Shown in pieces: positions 32,157-44,715 of a DNA stretch of 64,000 nt. The stretch spans positions 4,946,700-5,010,699 of the forward strand of contig CM063245.1 in the NCBI GenBank assembly GCA_032158295.1, in the 5' to 3' direction. The number at the start of each line of letters is the position of its first letter. The stretch's first letter is position 1. The translations under genes and the position numbers were made by a program. The DNA is from Pycnopodia helianthoides (lineage: Eukaryota; Echinodermata; Asteroidea; Forcipulatida; Asteriidae). The notes under the pieces were generated by a model. The model did no database searches, was not told where the DNA came from, and saw only the letters and a list, made by a program, of their open reading frames with translations.

Positions 32157-32792
32157 CCCCCCTTTAAAGATTTGTTGAACATGTACCAGTTTTATAGGAC
32201 TCGAGACAGACTCCACATCCGATTTTATTGACTCGGACTGACTCCAGTGTCATCGGCAAATGACTCGAGACTCAGACTTGACTATCCTGACTCGAACTTG
32301 AGACCGAGGACTTGTGAGTCACACATCTTTCCCAGCACACAATTTTACATAATTTATATCAACTACATAATTTGGATGCACTTTTTTATCCATCATGGCG
32401 AAGAAAAACGTATGGCAAGTAAGGATTCATAAAGTTCAGTACACTGAATAAAACATGGGGCGTTTGTGTTTTTTATATTAATTTGTAGGATTTGAAACTT
32501 TGCATGGTTGAAATACAATCTAGTAAGGTTTGCGGTAACACCGTGATTGAAATCTCTCTCTAATCTCTCAATGAGTTGTGGTAGTTCTAAAAAGAACCGG
32601 TGGTGTAACAACTGAAAATTATGCACGGTATGCTTGGATTGTCTTCTCCTTACATGAATATTAATTTGGTATTTTTATTTCTATCATCTCAAAATCTCAA
32701 CTGATTGGATTATAAACTAAGATTGAACATTTTAATTACATGTACATTGTGTATTTTTGTCATGATGTAAACAAGTGTAAAGTGCCTCGTCA

Positions 32793-33673
32793 TGACTAAC
32801 ACAGGTGTACGCACACAGCTCTGTGTTACCCTCTGTGTTAGGTACATGGACAATGCACTTCCTGTAGGGCCCAATTTCATAGAGCTGCTTAAGCATAAAA
32901 TATTGCTTAACAAGTGTCTGCTAAGCAGAAATGAGCAGGACACCCGTCACAAGTTGTACACCTGACATGGTAGTTTGGCTGGTAACCTTACTCTGGTAAG
33001 CATCATTTTGTCGTGCTTAGCTACTTTTTGTGCTTAAACAGCTCTATGCAATTGCGCCCAGGTATCGAACAATGGTAAAGTTGTGTCCTTATTACATTTG
33101 AGTGAAAGGGTCAGGAGGTCATTATTACTTCAGGGATATCCTAGATCACGTACATGTAGAGCCAAGCTTGTCTGCTCTTATTAACCCTCCAATAGGCACA
33201 TTCCATATGTTGCCTCAAAATGTATGCACACAATGGTGAACTAATGTCATGCATGAGAGTCATTGCTGACAAAAAAATCTGAAACGAGGATCCAAATTTT
33301 AGAAGGTATGTTGAAATCATGGCATTTTCACCTTCTAGTAACCCCTGGAGTTATAGATTTCAAGAAACAGTATCCTCAGCACTATGTAGATCGGAGAGCA
33401 GGATTTCTTTATATCTGAAGAAAACAACATCTTCTTTTTTCACCAAACAAACTTTCAAAAGTCTTAATTTTCCTCATCTGTGTAATCCATGCCACACTCT
33501 CAGTCATTGTAGCCCTATCAACATTGTACTTAAGCACAGCTGGCTGCTTCTCTGCATAGCAGACAATTGTTAAGCAATATTTTCTATAAAATTGGGCCCT
33601 ACAGGAAGTGCATTGTCCATGTACCTAACACAAAGGGTAACACAGAGCTGTGTGCGTACACCTGTGTAAGTCA
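32793..33673. repeat. Composite inverted repeat with ~85-bp arms
   Basis: The left arm (32793-32877: GACTAACACAGGTGTACGCA and on to GTAGGGCCCAATTT) is mirrored at 33588-33673. Between them are a GGGCCC MITE (32867-33059) and a segment (33329-33440) repeated directly at 33676-33790. It looks like a MITE-mediated inversion and duplication. Confidence 0.75.
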
Positions 33674-34513
33674 TCCACCTTCTAGTAACCACTGGAGTTA
33701 TAGATTTCAAGAAACGGTATCCTCAGCACTATGTAAATCGAAGAGCAGGATTTCTTTATATATCTGAAGAAAACAACATATTTTTTTCAACATTGTACTT
33801 AAGCACAGCTGGCTGCTTCTCCAGTTTACCACTCTCATTGAAGCACCTTCAGGCAATAGCTCTACTCTCTGCATTCAAACATGTGTTTGCCTCAAAATGC
33901 CATCAATGTGGCACCGTGAGGTATAGGTTGGTTTTCTTAAGAAACCCATTCATCATAGGAGGGTTTTTAATTTACATGTATATTATTTCATTCCAACGGC
34001 TTCCACTGGACATGTATACCAGTACAAAGAAAAGGGCAGTCATCAATAGACTGTGTATTAAACTAAAGTACTAAAGTCTAGAGTACTAAAGACTGTGCGT
34101 TAACCTTAAGTACTATTAAGTCATTCACTAAAGTCTTGTGCGTATTCGAACTTACGGACCAAGTGGTGCCAACCATTATTGAGTTTGCATGTGCCCGATT
34201 CTGTTTCTTCAAATAGATGTTTTCTTGTTTTCGATACACAGGAGACTTGCACAGTCTATAAAGGGCAGTGAAATTCTATTTTGATTCATCACAACTCTAC
34301 AGCAATCCAATTTATACAACTTTCTATTAACTTTTTAACCCAGAATCTTTAACAGGTTTTGATGTTTTCTCTGACACTAATAAAGATTTATGAAAAAGAA
34401 AATAAGCTGAGAAATGATTTATGCTTTATTTCCAATTGTACAACAGAAGTATAACAAAGATGAAATGGTAACATGTAGTCAAACAATCATTGTTATACCA
34501 AATGTATTATAAC

Positions 34514-34775
34514 AGGCAGTCAGGTTGGCTCAGTGGTTTCTTTCCCTGCCTTCATCTTTTGGGCCCCGGTTCGAATCCAGACCGAAAGCTTGTATGTGAT
34601 TGGGTTTCAGTCCCTACCTGATTGTGTGGGTTTTTCTACTTGGGGTTTTCACCCCACATCTAAAACTGACATTTTCATGTTTCTCCACACAGGTATCTTC
34701 AGGCTACGGGTCACAGTGCTAGTCGCTTTTGAGGGTCCCTTGGTTTCATTACCAGATAAGATATAATAATAATAA
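34514..34775 (+). repeat. Full-length tRNA-headed SINE
   Basis: GGTTGGCTCAGTGGTTTC, CCCGGTTCGAATCCAGACC, then TTTCAGTCCCTACCTGATTG, ACATCTAAAACTGACATTTT and a (TAA)n tail. This family also forms part of the 45.7-56.8 kb array (reverse orientation). Confidence 0.75.
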
Positions 34776-35205
34776 TAACAGTAAAATTGGGTTTTGTCTT
34801 CGAGAGTGAGACCCTCCTGTAATTGAAGACCGACACTGTGGTAAAATTAAGAGTAGCTTTTAAAAGAAAAAAAACATAAATGCAGTTTTTCTTAAGAGGA
34901 AGAATGTTGTCACCAAAATGAGACTAGAAGAGAAAATAGTCGGTCAAGTTATTGAACAATGGAATTTAGAATTCAAGATAGCTTTGACATGCAGGAGTTG
35001 GAACGAATGTCAAAGATGGTCACAAAGCATTTAAGGGGTCTGGTTTAAAATCTGTAGCATTGTTATCTGGAAACCAAATGAGCTGAGAAAAGAGATCAGC
35101 TTTTGAAAAATGCGAGTCTCCATATCCAAAACCAGGCACTTCCTGCCAAAACTCAAAACTGGTTTTATTCGCTCATCAAATATATGAGAATAAGAGCTTT
35201 AAAAT

Positions 35206-35387
35206 TCAGGCCTAATACCTCACGGAGGCAACGGAGGTTGCCCCTGGTCATTGCCTTCGTTGCCCCTGGTCATTGCCTTCGTTACCCCTGGTCATTGCCT
35301 TCGTTACCTTGAAATGTTCCAATAGAAATAAACAGTTTCCTCAAAGAAGAAAACGTCTTTGCCCTTCAAAAGTGAAGCATCAGGCCT
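35206..35387. repeat. CAGGCCTG-family MITE with internal triplication
   Basis: CAGGCCTAATACCTCACGGA at the left and CATCAGGCCTG at the right. A CCCCTGGTCATTGCCTTCGT unit occurs three times in tandem. Confidence 0.65.
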
Positions 35388-35727
35388 GAACATAATATAA
35401 CACCTAATTAGGCCTACAGGGTAAACATTTCTCGACATAAAGAATGTTAAAGACATCACATCACATTGACACGATGGCTGATGTTTCAGTTGTCTATTTA
35501 GAACTGCCCGATTTTGGTGTAGGGCGTCACAAATTGGAACAAAAGGCAGCATTATTCAAGATGAAGCTGAACCTGGATTTGTCAACTGTATGACATTACA
35601 CAGGAATCTCATCAAGCTTTATCTTCATCTTGTGTCTGATCATTTCTAACTAATTCAACATCATCTTCCCGCCTTATTAAAAAAAATTCCTGTCCCTGGA
35701 TGACATTTTCATCCGTGGCTAACTCCT

Positions 35728-35915
35728 GGGCCCAATTTCATAGAGCTGCTTAAGCACAAAAAGTAGCTAAGCACAACAAAATTATGCTTACCAGAATACG
35801 GTTACCAGCCAAAATACCATGTCACATGTACAATTTGTGTCTGGTATCCTGCTGGTTTCTGCTTAGCAGAAATTTGTTAAGCAATATTTTCTGCTTTAAA
35901 GCAGCTCTTTGAAAT
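35728..35915. repeat. GGGCCC-family MITE containing the THUMPD1 stop codon
   Basis: GGGCCCAATTTCATAGAGCT at the left and AAGCAGCTCTTTGAAAT at the right; the outermost GGGCCC of the right end is lost. The THUMPD1 frame reads into its right arm and ends there. Confidence 0.8.
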
Positions 35916-36468
35916 CCTGCTCACTGCTTCCATCCTTGGCACTGTCTGTCTGATGTTCTGATTCATCAGCGTTCAGAGTGTTCTGATCTGCACCCCCTTT
36001 TTCAGGTGAGCTTTTCTTAGCGCTCCTGCCTGGAACCGCAGACCCTCCATTACTGACAACCTCATGCAAGTTGTACCTCTTCAACTTATTGAAGTCCCTC
36101 ACGACACTAAGGCAACACACATTTCTTATGATCTCAACAATGACCGCCAGTTCAGGATCGTCCAGATGAACTTTGTGAGTGATTTCTTTTCCCATTACAA
36201 TACTAGCGATGAGTTTGATGATGTCGTCTCTTTGAACGGCATTGTTATTTCTTATTTTGATCTTGACGGCGAATGTCGTTGGTTCCACCCCCTCGGCATG
36301 GAAGTAGGGATGGACCAATGCTGGGATGTGCTTTGTTATATCGTCCGTGGTGGCGCGACAAGTTAAGTTCACTGGTAGCATGCGGATAATGTGGCATGAT
36401 TTGGAAGTCTGGGTGGTGGCTATATCTGTCAGCAAGTGGTGAACTAACTCGGTTGGATCGGGTAATGT
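35896..36468 (-). CDS. THUMPD1: THUMPD1 exon 3 (terminal)
   Basis: A 573-bp exon after acceptor TGTTTGCAG. It encodes the whole THUMP domain and acidic tail; stop TAA at 35898-35896. Confidence 0.93.
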   Translation of the reverse strand, partial: TLPDPTELVHHLLTDIATTQTSKSCHIIRMLPVNLTCRATTDDITKHIPALVHPYFHAEGVEPTTFAVKIKIRNNNAVQRDDIIKLIASIVMGKEITHKVHLDDPELAVIVEIIRNVCCLSVVRDFNKLKRYNLHEVVSNGGSAVPGRSAKKSSPEKGGADQNTLNADESEHQTDSAKDGSSEQDFKELL

Positions 36469-38526
36469 CTGCAAACAGAAATGCAAAGAATAGGAATTCA
36501 AGTACATGTAGGTACACTTATCTTACTAAAAAATTCCTTAATAATACATTGTCACCATATAAAGAGTCAACTTATTTTGCCCTCAACATATCAACTCAAG
36601 TCAACTGAAACTTTGCTGCCTTTTCAAATATATAACTGAATTGACAAAAAATCCTCGGTGAATTTGGTAATGCCTGGAGGCACATAGCAAAGAAAATCAA
36701 TGTGCTTATTATACAACCTGTACACAGACTTTAACCCTAGCTCTCAAGGGTTATTTACTAGGATCCTTCCTCACTCAAAAACAAAAAATCCTACACCTAA
36801 TGGTGACTCAACACCAGAACAGATGGACTCTGATTATGGTAGTATGCCTGATGCCATTGGAAAGCATTTAAACAGTTTACTAGTGCAGTCCTCAATCCAA
36901 CAGAATCAAACAAAACATGCAGTTGGGTTTGTGTGGATAGGGCTTATTATAGGGGCAAGGGCAACGAGGAGTAAGAGATGAATCCCGGTAAGAAAACAGA
37001 CTGTCTTTGGTTGTACATGTACTTTGAGGAATATTGAGGCCAAGACCATGACAACTCTGGCTATAGCATGCAGGGAGATGTATGGACTTGCAGCTAGTGG
37101 ATAGGGGCCATTAAACCTGACCCTCCAAAATCCTTCTATATATTCTCTTTGTCGAAATGAAGGATTCAGAAGGACTGAGGGCTGTACTAGGCCAAAATAA
37201 CAATTGCTCATGACTGGGTCAGGAATTGCAATCTTATCTGAGTTCAAACAATATGGTGTAGAGTGACATAGGAGAGGGATCTCGGTCACCTGTAGGCAAA
37301 AGGGCCTTGGGAGTGAGGGTCAATAACTACAATGCCTCACACTGTCATCTCTGGCCAAAAGAGGCCGCTGAACTCTAGACTCCAACTATCCAAATTCTTC
37401 AGTCACTCAACCACAACTCAACCACAAAACCTCCAGGCTCTTGTACTAATGGAATGTCAACACAATGCCAAGCACAGTTGGCTTGGTCCCCAATCCATCA
37501 AAATCCGACTGAAATTAAGCAAAGGAATTTCAAAGGTTTAATACAGGGCTGATCACTATACCTTGGTTCTCATGAAGACAACATTCTTGGCACCGCTATT
37601 GACTGCCTCAAATCGTGTTTCTTTCTGCGCACGTTTCCGTTTTATCTGGGCTACTTCTTTCTCTAGACTAGCCTCAATGTCGTCTGGATCAGAATTAGAC
37701 TCTTATGAATAGAAAAGGTTGAAAAAGACAATCGTTTATAATATGATATATTGTATTTTAGAACAAACAGAATAACTTTTCAAAACTGATCATATAGTCA
37801 TGTAAACATTCTACTCACAGTAAAAATTGCCAGGGAAGTTGACCAACCATTCATTTTTTTAGTACAGTTACTGCAGGCCCGATACTTCATTGAGGCAATT
37901 AACCCCGTTGCCCCTGGTCATTGCCTTAGTGCCCCTTGAAATGCTCCGATAGAAATTTACAATTTTCTCATAGAGGTGACTTTTACCAGGCCTGTATCTG
38001 TGTACTGTGTAGATGCATTCACCACCTGATAGATTCATTCTTCTCCTCAGTGTGCTACTTGCAATAACTACAACCCTGGATCTGCCCTTCCGGAAGATCC
38101 AGGGTCACGATGTTCTCCTTGGGAGGATCCAGGGTTAGGACCCAGGGTTAGGACCCTATCGCAACTATCAGTGTGCATGCTCAGAATTACAGATTAACAA
38201 TTGAAAACAACCTTGCTCTCAAAACATCTTGTTGCAAATCGTCCCCTATAATACCAACGGAACTCTCATTATGAATCCTCACCAGTGTCTGACAAACCAC
38301 TACCACCAGCGTCCATCTTCTCTGGGCCATACAGCTTGTCAGCGTACTCCCCCAGTAAGCAGTGTGCCTCTCTAATGCACGGCTGCTCCCCACGGTTGCA
38401 AGTCAATATAAACCCCATCATGCCAACATCGAGGAAGGTGTCTCGGCGACCTCGCTTATTGGCCGACCCTCCTTGCTTGTAGAAGGCCTTGGATCTCTTC
38501 TTTCCTTTAGAGTTCTGTTCAGACAT
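35896..38526 (-). CDS. THUMPD1: THUMP domain-containing protein 1 (3 coding exons)
   Basis: THUMPD1 (yeast Tan1) is the tRNA-binding adaptor that lets NAT10/Kre33 make N4-acetylcytidine at position 12 of tRNA-Ser and tRNA-Leu. Exons 38526-38283, 37701-37562 and 36468-35896 join in frame for 318 residues (human 353). Residues 1-30 are basic (KGKKRSKAFYKQ, KRGRR). Then come GFILTCNRGEQPCIREAHCL and LYGPEKMDAGG, and the conserved SGAKNVVFMRT. The THUMP domain (about 150-260) has IIRMLPVNLTC, IKIRNNNAVQRDDIIKLIAS and VVEIIRNVC through CLSVV and KRYNLHEVV. The tail is acidic low complexity. The last five residues and the stop lie inside a MITE. The gene starts at 38526 with G at -3. Confidence 0.94.
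37562..37701 (-). CDS. THUMPD1: THUMPD1 exon 2
   Basis: A 140-bp exon; acceptor ATTCATAAG, donor GTATAGTG. It encodes an acidic/coiled segment (DDIEASLEKEVAQIKRKRAQ) and SGAKNVVFMRTK. Confidence 0.92.
37873..37993. repeat. CAGGCCTG-family MITE
   Basis: CAGGCCCGATACTTCATTGA at the left and ACCAGGCCTG at the right, with the shared TTGCCCCTGGTCATTGCCTT interior. THUMPD1 intron 1. Confidence 0.65.
38283..38526 (-). CDS. THUMPD1: THUMPD1 exon 1
   Basis: 81 codons plus one base before donor GTGAGGAT. It encodes the basic N-terminus and the FILTCN / YGPEK block. Confidence 0.92.
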
Positions 38527-40830
38527 CTCAAACTACATGAACCGGTAGCTGGATTGATTAAGGAAAAAAAAAAAGAGTAATCGACACAATCCTGAAAAAG
38601 AAGTTAAATTGAAAAGACAACAATTACAGACAAGAAAACGAAAACGGCAAGAACACAAACAACACTGTTTAATTGAGAGGAAAATTTGCATCTTTGGGGA
38701 GACTTTGGTGGGAAGACTGGTCCAAACTAGACCAGAGAGTTATGGTCACTGCAACTTGGTCTAGATTGTCAGGACTGTGTTGCTAGCAGGGTTAGTTAAA
38801 GACTATTTAATATAATATTCAGGGTACAATTTAAAATTTTTACCTTGTCTAGAGGGTTACAAATCACATCTTCTTAATCTAAGCACTGTAAATGGGATGA
38901 TAAACTTTTGGTTCATGATTCTATGATATAAGTCACAGCATGGAGGCTATTTCTATACCAACTTCATGCTTGCTTTTTGCAGTTGCAGTGACAGTATAAC
39001 AAATTCAACAAAAATGTTATAAAAATGATTTGGTATTTACTGGTATTTCATTATTATTTTTTTAGGGGGGCGGGTTCATACAAACAGAGAAAGGATGATC
39101 ACCTAAAAAGTCTTAACATTTTCCAATGACAATGGAACTGAAGTGCCCTTTGCAAGATTATCCATTGCCCTCTCTATACTCACTCTCAGACCGAGTCAGA
39201 CTCAGAGTCAATCTCATCAAAGATGAAATTCCAGACATCCACTGCAGTGCAGGCCTGTACACATGGTGCACTAATCGAGAGAAATGTTTTGGCTCTGGGC
39301 TGGTGTTTCTTGTGTATAACAAATAAGACGTTTTTTAAGTTAGCAGTGCTAACTAAAAAAACATATCATTTGTTTGTCAATAAACTGATGAGTGATAGAC
39401 TCAAGTGTCACTCAATATGTCACTCAATGTCATGTCATCAATATTTATGCATCCAACGTGTCAAAAAAAGCATGCACGACATTAATTTCCAGCTTCTTAA
39501 GTTAGGTAAAAAATATTTTCAAACATTCATTAGTTGACATTTTATTCGCATTGTAGAGAAGCTTTATACCCAGGACGTCAGTGCAGTGCAACGCAACGGT
39601 ACTGACGTCCTACCAGGCAGGGCATGATGACTGTGACTGTGTGTGTGTGTGTGTGGCACACCACATCGCACACAGACATGACAGATGACTGAGGCTGAGC
39701 CCACTGGAAATTAAGCCTTGATAATCTGTTGGCCGCAGGCGGCCGCCACTTTCTGAAGCTTTTTTTTCTCCACTCCTTCCGGACAGGTAAGACCCAAAAT
39801 TGTCTTAATTCGGGGCGATTAAAGTGGCGGCCGCCTCCGGAATTTTACCCTGTTGGCCTTCTGAATATTACATTACTGTTTGAACCTTAAAATGTATGTC
39901 AAATGCATCTGCATCAGGAGCTTTTTACAATGTCTTACCCCTTCCTTCGAAACTTGAAGTTCAACGATCTTTGGAAAACACATGGGAAAAACAAATAACA
40001 TAAGTTGACCATTTCCCCAGACTTCTCAAATGTTAATATCAGGTTTAAAAGAATCCACACAAAAAGGGCACAGACTAAATAAGTTGCCCGTAATGTACCG
40101 CCCTCAAGAGTATTATAACAACAAGGTGGTGGGCGGGGTTGGGGTGGGACGCCAAAAGTTCTCACTGAAGAACCACAACCATGTAATAACAAGGTTTTTT
40201 TTAAAGGGGAAATTCAGTAAAATATTGAAAATATTTCATGATAATTAATAATCCTTTACGGGTAATTTATCAACTGATGAACAATCATTACACTTACAAC
40301 TGAACTTAACAACAATACTAGAAAGAAGTCACATGAAAAGTATCTGAAAAAGTGTTCTTGATTAAACAAAAATGATTAAAACTAGTTTCAAGGGCATTTT
40401 GGAAGTTTAGAAACTTTGCAACAAAAAGTTAGAAACAATTCGATTGATAAACTTTTAAATTCTCATTACCCCTTTTCAAAAGCTGTGTGTGCCCTAACTC
40501 ACAGCCCTAATATGTGTTAGTTACCGGATGGGAGGAATTGATTAAATCTAAATTCTCCATACCTTCAAACAAAAGTCTAGATATGTGTCTTCCATTCTCT
40601 CCTCAAGGGATATTGCTTCCTTCAGAAAATCAACGAGGTCAATTAATCATAATGATGGGGATGAACACTGGTTGGGTAATTAAAAGAGTGCACCTCATGC
40701 ATGTTATGTGTAAAGACATCTTTAATCACCCCCTTCAAAATAAATAGTCTCTTCCTTGTAGAGATGAGTCCATTTTATTACCAAATATGGCACAACAAGA
40801 TTGGCCAGGGGTTTGTTATGCAAATAAGAA
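38527..40830. other. Upstream region of THUMPD1, no gene seen
   Basis: Contains the THUMPD1 promoter side, a (GT)n tract at 39635-39654, a short hairpin around AGGACGTCAGT (39572-39615) and an inverted GGCGGCCGCC element (39731-39848). No ORF here is convincing. Confidence 0.5.
39731..39848. repeat. Short inverted-repeat element (GGCGGCCGCCACTTTC arms)
   Basis: CAGGCGGCCGCCACTTTC is mirrored by AAAGTGGCGGCCGCCTC about 100 bp away. Confidence 0.7.
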
Positions 40831-41031
40831 AGCCGGCCTGGCCATCGCGTGACCAAGGCAGGGGGGAGGAGGCAGGCGAGGAGGGCCGGGCCGTCCCCGC
40901 ATGCGCTACGCGCGTGCCATGTGGAAGAAAATATGGCTGACTTCAACAGGTCTCCATGTTTTTCACTCCAACATTCCAAAAACTTCGTTTTTTGCTGCAG
41001 TTCCGAGAGTAAACTACCCCCCAAATAGAGC
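40800..41031 (+). promoter_or_regulatory. GC-rich promoter-like segment and possible first exon
   Basis: A GC-rich block (40840-40925) contains GCATGCGC (NRF1-like) and, upstream, an exact octamer ATGCAAAT and an inverted CCAAT. AAAATATGGCTGAC at about 40930 resembles a YY1 initiator. A consensus donor CTG/GTGAGT follows at 41031/41032. The ATG at 40934 opens only 30 codons before TAG, so the exon may be noncoding. It could be the start of the transcript that uses the cassettes at 44-58 kb; this link is inference. Confidence 0.35.
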
Positions 41032-41549
41032 TGGTGAGTTGACATTGTTCTTTTGTGCAAAACTATATCATTAACAGAATTTTCATTCCCATAATTTAAG
41101 TAAATTTTGGGTGTTTTCGGCACGAAGCGCCAACTTTAAAAACCACGCTTGTTGAGTTTCTTTCGGTGTTCAGACGGCATGTTAAAAAAAAAAAAAAACC
41201 TTGCAGGGTAGCCCAAAGATTTAAAGTAACAAAACTTGTTTTCTGAGAAGTGATAAGTGTCCCTGAAATTCTGTAAAAGTAAGGACAAGCAAGAATGGTC
41301 ATATATACTTGAGAAAAGATGGAATTTGTACATGACCTAAGAGCGAAATATTCGGAGGGAAGGCACATGGATTTTGGGGACGGTACACTGTACATTAATC
41401 AATTTACTGGTACAGTTGTACTGGACTGGTCGCTTGGTAGGCCGGTGGTGAGTGTTGCCTCTACCCTAGGCTCCCTCTGCTTCTGCATATTGGCACTATT
41501 CATGGAGCTGTGTGAGTGCATGGAGGTAGAAACTAAACCTCCATGCTGA

Positions 41550-44280
41550 ATGTATGCTTGCTGAACCATTTTTTTTCACATTTCAAAACGAGGCTGAATT
41601 GCACATCTGCTTGGTGTTTCCCATTGTCTTTCTTTTCCCGTTGTCTTCGGTATAGTGGGCTTTTTTGCAGCACTGTACACATCATCATTCCATTTCATAA
41701 CAAGCCCATATTAAACCCCAAATGGTTGACCATTTTTATTACACTACATATTTTTTTTAAACAAAGGGCTTTATAAAACAAAACCTCGCTACATTACTAC
41801 ACAGTTTGACTTACAATCCCCCCTGCCAAAGACAAGCTTATTAATTTTTTGTTTTGATTTTATTTATATTAAAAAAATGTTAAAGTTGAGTTTGAAATAA
41901 AACCCCACAAACAAGACAAAGACTGTGTGAACTCATGGCTTTCAACAGGGTCAATGTGACTATTGTTGGTGTGTTATTGTTATATCAATGGTACCTACTG
42001 GCACAACACATAATAAGATATTCTACACATATTCTGCAAGTTTATTTTTCATATTTCCATGTAAGGTTAAAGAAACAGGATCGTTAAACACCAGATACTG
42101 TCCAACAGTCTTCTGATAGAAATTGACTCTATTTTGCAATGTAAATGTCACAGTCTTATATCAGGTTTAAAACTTGACTTTGGAAGAAAAGGTCACTTGG
42201 TCTATGACAAACAAAGTTTTTAAAGGTTTACTTAGAGAATAATACTTTTTATTAACCCTCCATCCCCAATGCCTCAAAATCCAACTCAATTTTATTTTAT
42301 TGTGTTCAACTGGACACTGCACTGGTACCAGGCATAAGACCATATTAAAGTCTGACAGATCTGAAATAACATTAATGGTGTTGGATTTTGTAAGATTTAG
42401 GAAGGATCCTACACTCTATATACAAGGATTTCAACTTAAATCCACATGGAATCTGCTGAAGTAGTTGCATCATTTCCAGCTTGAAATTGACATTGTTTGA
42501 ATTTGTATTGGTATTTAGGCAGAACAGTGTGAAGAGCCTGTCTTCACTGCATGGCGCACCACAATTATGTCTAGGGGGGGGGCGGGCCTCAAAGAAATGT
42601 AAAAGTGGGGTCCAGGGGTCGGCCTTACAGCCCCTAGTGGGACACACACACACACACACACATACGTGTGTAAACACCTGCAATCGGGGACCTCCTATTG
42701 TCCCTCTTTTGTTTGTACTCTAAGTTTTTGGCACCAGCTCTCATTGGTTTTGTACACGTTTTCCAACTGGGGACCTTTCCCCAAACGGGGACCCTATTGT
42801 CCTCATTTGTTATAGGTCCCCAGTTTGAATGTGTATACCTACCCGCACGCACCCACACACACACACACACACACACATACACACACACATACACACTTGT
42901 GACCTTTCTCTGCTCTCTTTCCCCTCCCTCTGCGCTGCATGCTGCATGGTAGGCCTACTGGTTAAATGACTGGATTGGTGGCTTGCTGTTGTTCAGTGGC
43001 CAGTAACCAACAAAGGTCATTACCACGCTCCTTGCACTGTTATTGCCATTAATAATTATAATAAAAAAAACCAGTAAAAATCATCAGATAGTTGTGATTT
43101 TTCTTTTGCCAATATTTTTAGAATTGTTCTATTCATGTTCAAGGGCCATTTTTTAGGCTATTCAATTTTTGCATGGGACCTAATTTCTAACATAAAGCCT
43201 ACTTAACTGTTCATGCATACTTTCAAGAACCTACATGTATTCTTTGAAAATTAACAGCACCATCAATATAAATACTTAGTTGGGGTCCTGCATTATGCTT
43301 TGCATTATGTTGGTTTCATGCCGATACCAGCTACCTTAAATTGGCACAATCTCGACTACTTGCCAAAAAAACCCAAAACAATACGCACTAAGAAAACAGT
43401 TGATCGATAGTTCCTGCAAAACAAGCACATTTTACACAACAGAATAATGCCTTTTTAAGGGGCCTTTTATTTGCATGTTCACAGAGCTGGTCTTTACATC
43501 ACACATTAATACACCCCCACGTGAACAGTCTTCGACCAGTCAGAGTGCATAAGCTCTCTGAGGTACTTATTAATTGACATTAGTGGAAGCATGGTTAAGG
43601 GGAATGAACAAATGTGACCCGCTCTGTGAAAATTAGTCCAATGTCGCCCAATGCATTATTGTTTAATGGACGTTTCAATGTGGAAAGTATAAAAAATATA
43701 TATATATGTATTTTTTTTAACTTTAAGATCTATTTATGCATGGTAAACTTTCAAAACACTCGATTTTAATCAATAAAGCTATGAAAACAACAATTTGAAC
43801 AATAATGATCATACTTTAGTCTAATTTATGTCCTTTTGCTTATATGTAGAGCGAAATGGTAATTTTAAACATCAATTTACTTTTTCAACAAAAAATGATA
43901 CAATTGGCTAATTTCAAACGGGAGTAACTCAGCAACGCAATACACCCCAGAGCTTAGACATATATCAAATTACTGCTGTTGGTATGTTCTTTCCAGCCAT
44001 GTATATAATCCAATTCTTTAAAATGTCAACATCAGAAATTTTCACAGAGCGGGTCACAAATTTGACCAAATTAGTCAAGGTCGCAATGTATTAAGTGACA
44101 CTTGACGTTCCTTTGTACCACTGCGCAAATAATTTTTTTGGAATGCCAAGTTTCTAATACTTACTATAAATAGGTTTGCTTTTTAAGTTCCTCATTTTTG
44201 AAAATGGTTTTTGTAAGAGGTCCTACATATAATCCTTTAAAGTTGATTTACCTAACTCTATTCTTGATGCACTAACCGTC
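41550..44280. other. AT-rich sequence with (AC)n microsatellites, no gene seen
   Basis: (AC)n tracts lie at 42643-42662 and 42848-42895, about 200 bp apart. No exon or ORF can be supported. Confidence 0.55.
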
Positions 44281-44310
44281 TGAAAAATTGCCTTTTGTGT
44301 TAGCTTATAG

Positions 44311-44398
44311 GCTTGCCATCACCAAGGAGATCTACCCGTCAACAAGTAGATGTCTGAGATGATCAGCATGGTAATAAAACTGCCCTTTCCAGTAGAAG
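44311..44398 (+). other. Exon-like cassette, ancestral copy 1
   Basis: Bounded by acceptor GCTTATAG and donor GTAAATTT. It shares GAGATCTACCCGTCAACAAG with the array cassettes. All three frames contain a stop, so as it stands it is noncoding. Confidence 0.5.
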
Positions 44399-44715
44399 GT
44401 AAATTTAACAGCATGGCACATGTTCATCGTGTTGGAAAAATGCATCATCAAGTATTTGTTGTAGATAAGTCGTATTTTTTTTTAAAACTAGGCAGTCAAG
44501 GCTGAGGCTTTATTTTCTGTTACAGTATTCCTTTTTACTAATAAATAATTATTATGCACGTACCCATGGAGCAAACTTGTATAAAAAAGCTATGTCATTC
44601 AAATGTGATCCCATTCACAAAAATTAAATGAACAATTAATTAATTACTCTCTCTCAAGATACACTTGAAAAACTTAACTGGTACAGCAATAATGGCCATC
44701 ATATTAATGATTTAG

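Larger units (their letters stand above)
29470..35895. other. Intergenic space between MSRB1 and THUMPD1
   Basis: No intact protein gene seen. The supported contents are the SINEs, the retroelement remnant, the THUMPD1 exon copy, the hAT-like MITE, the composite inverted repeat and the CAGGCCTG element. The remainder is AT-rich single-copy-looking sequence. Confidence 0.6.

Noticed and set aside
41319..41549. 76-codon frame starting MEFVHDLRAKYSEG as a small gene
   Set aside because: No recognisable family, no supporting exon structure, and length within chance expectation.
42643..42895. Coding potential across the (AC)n tracts
   Set aside because: The frames there are simple-repeat translation.
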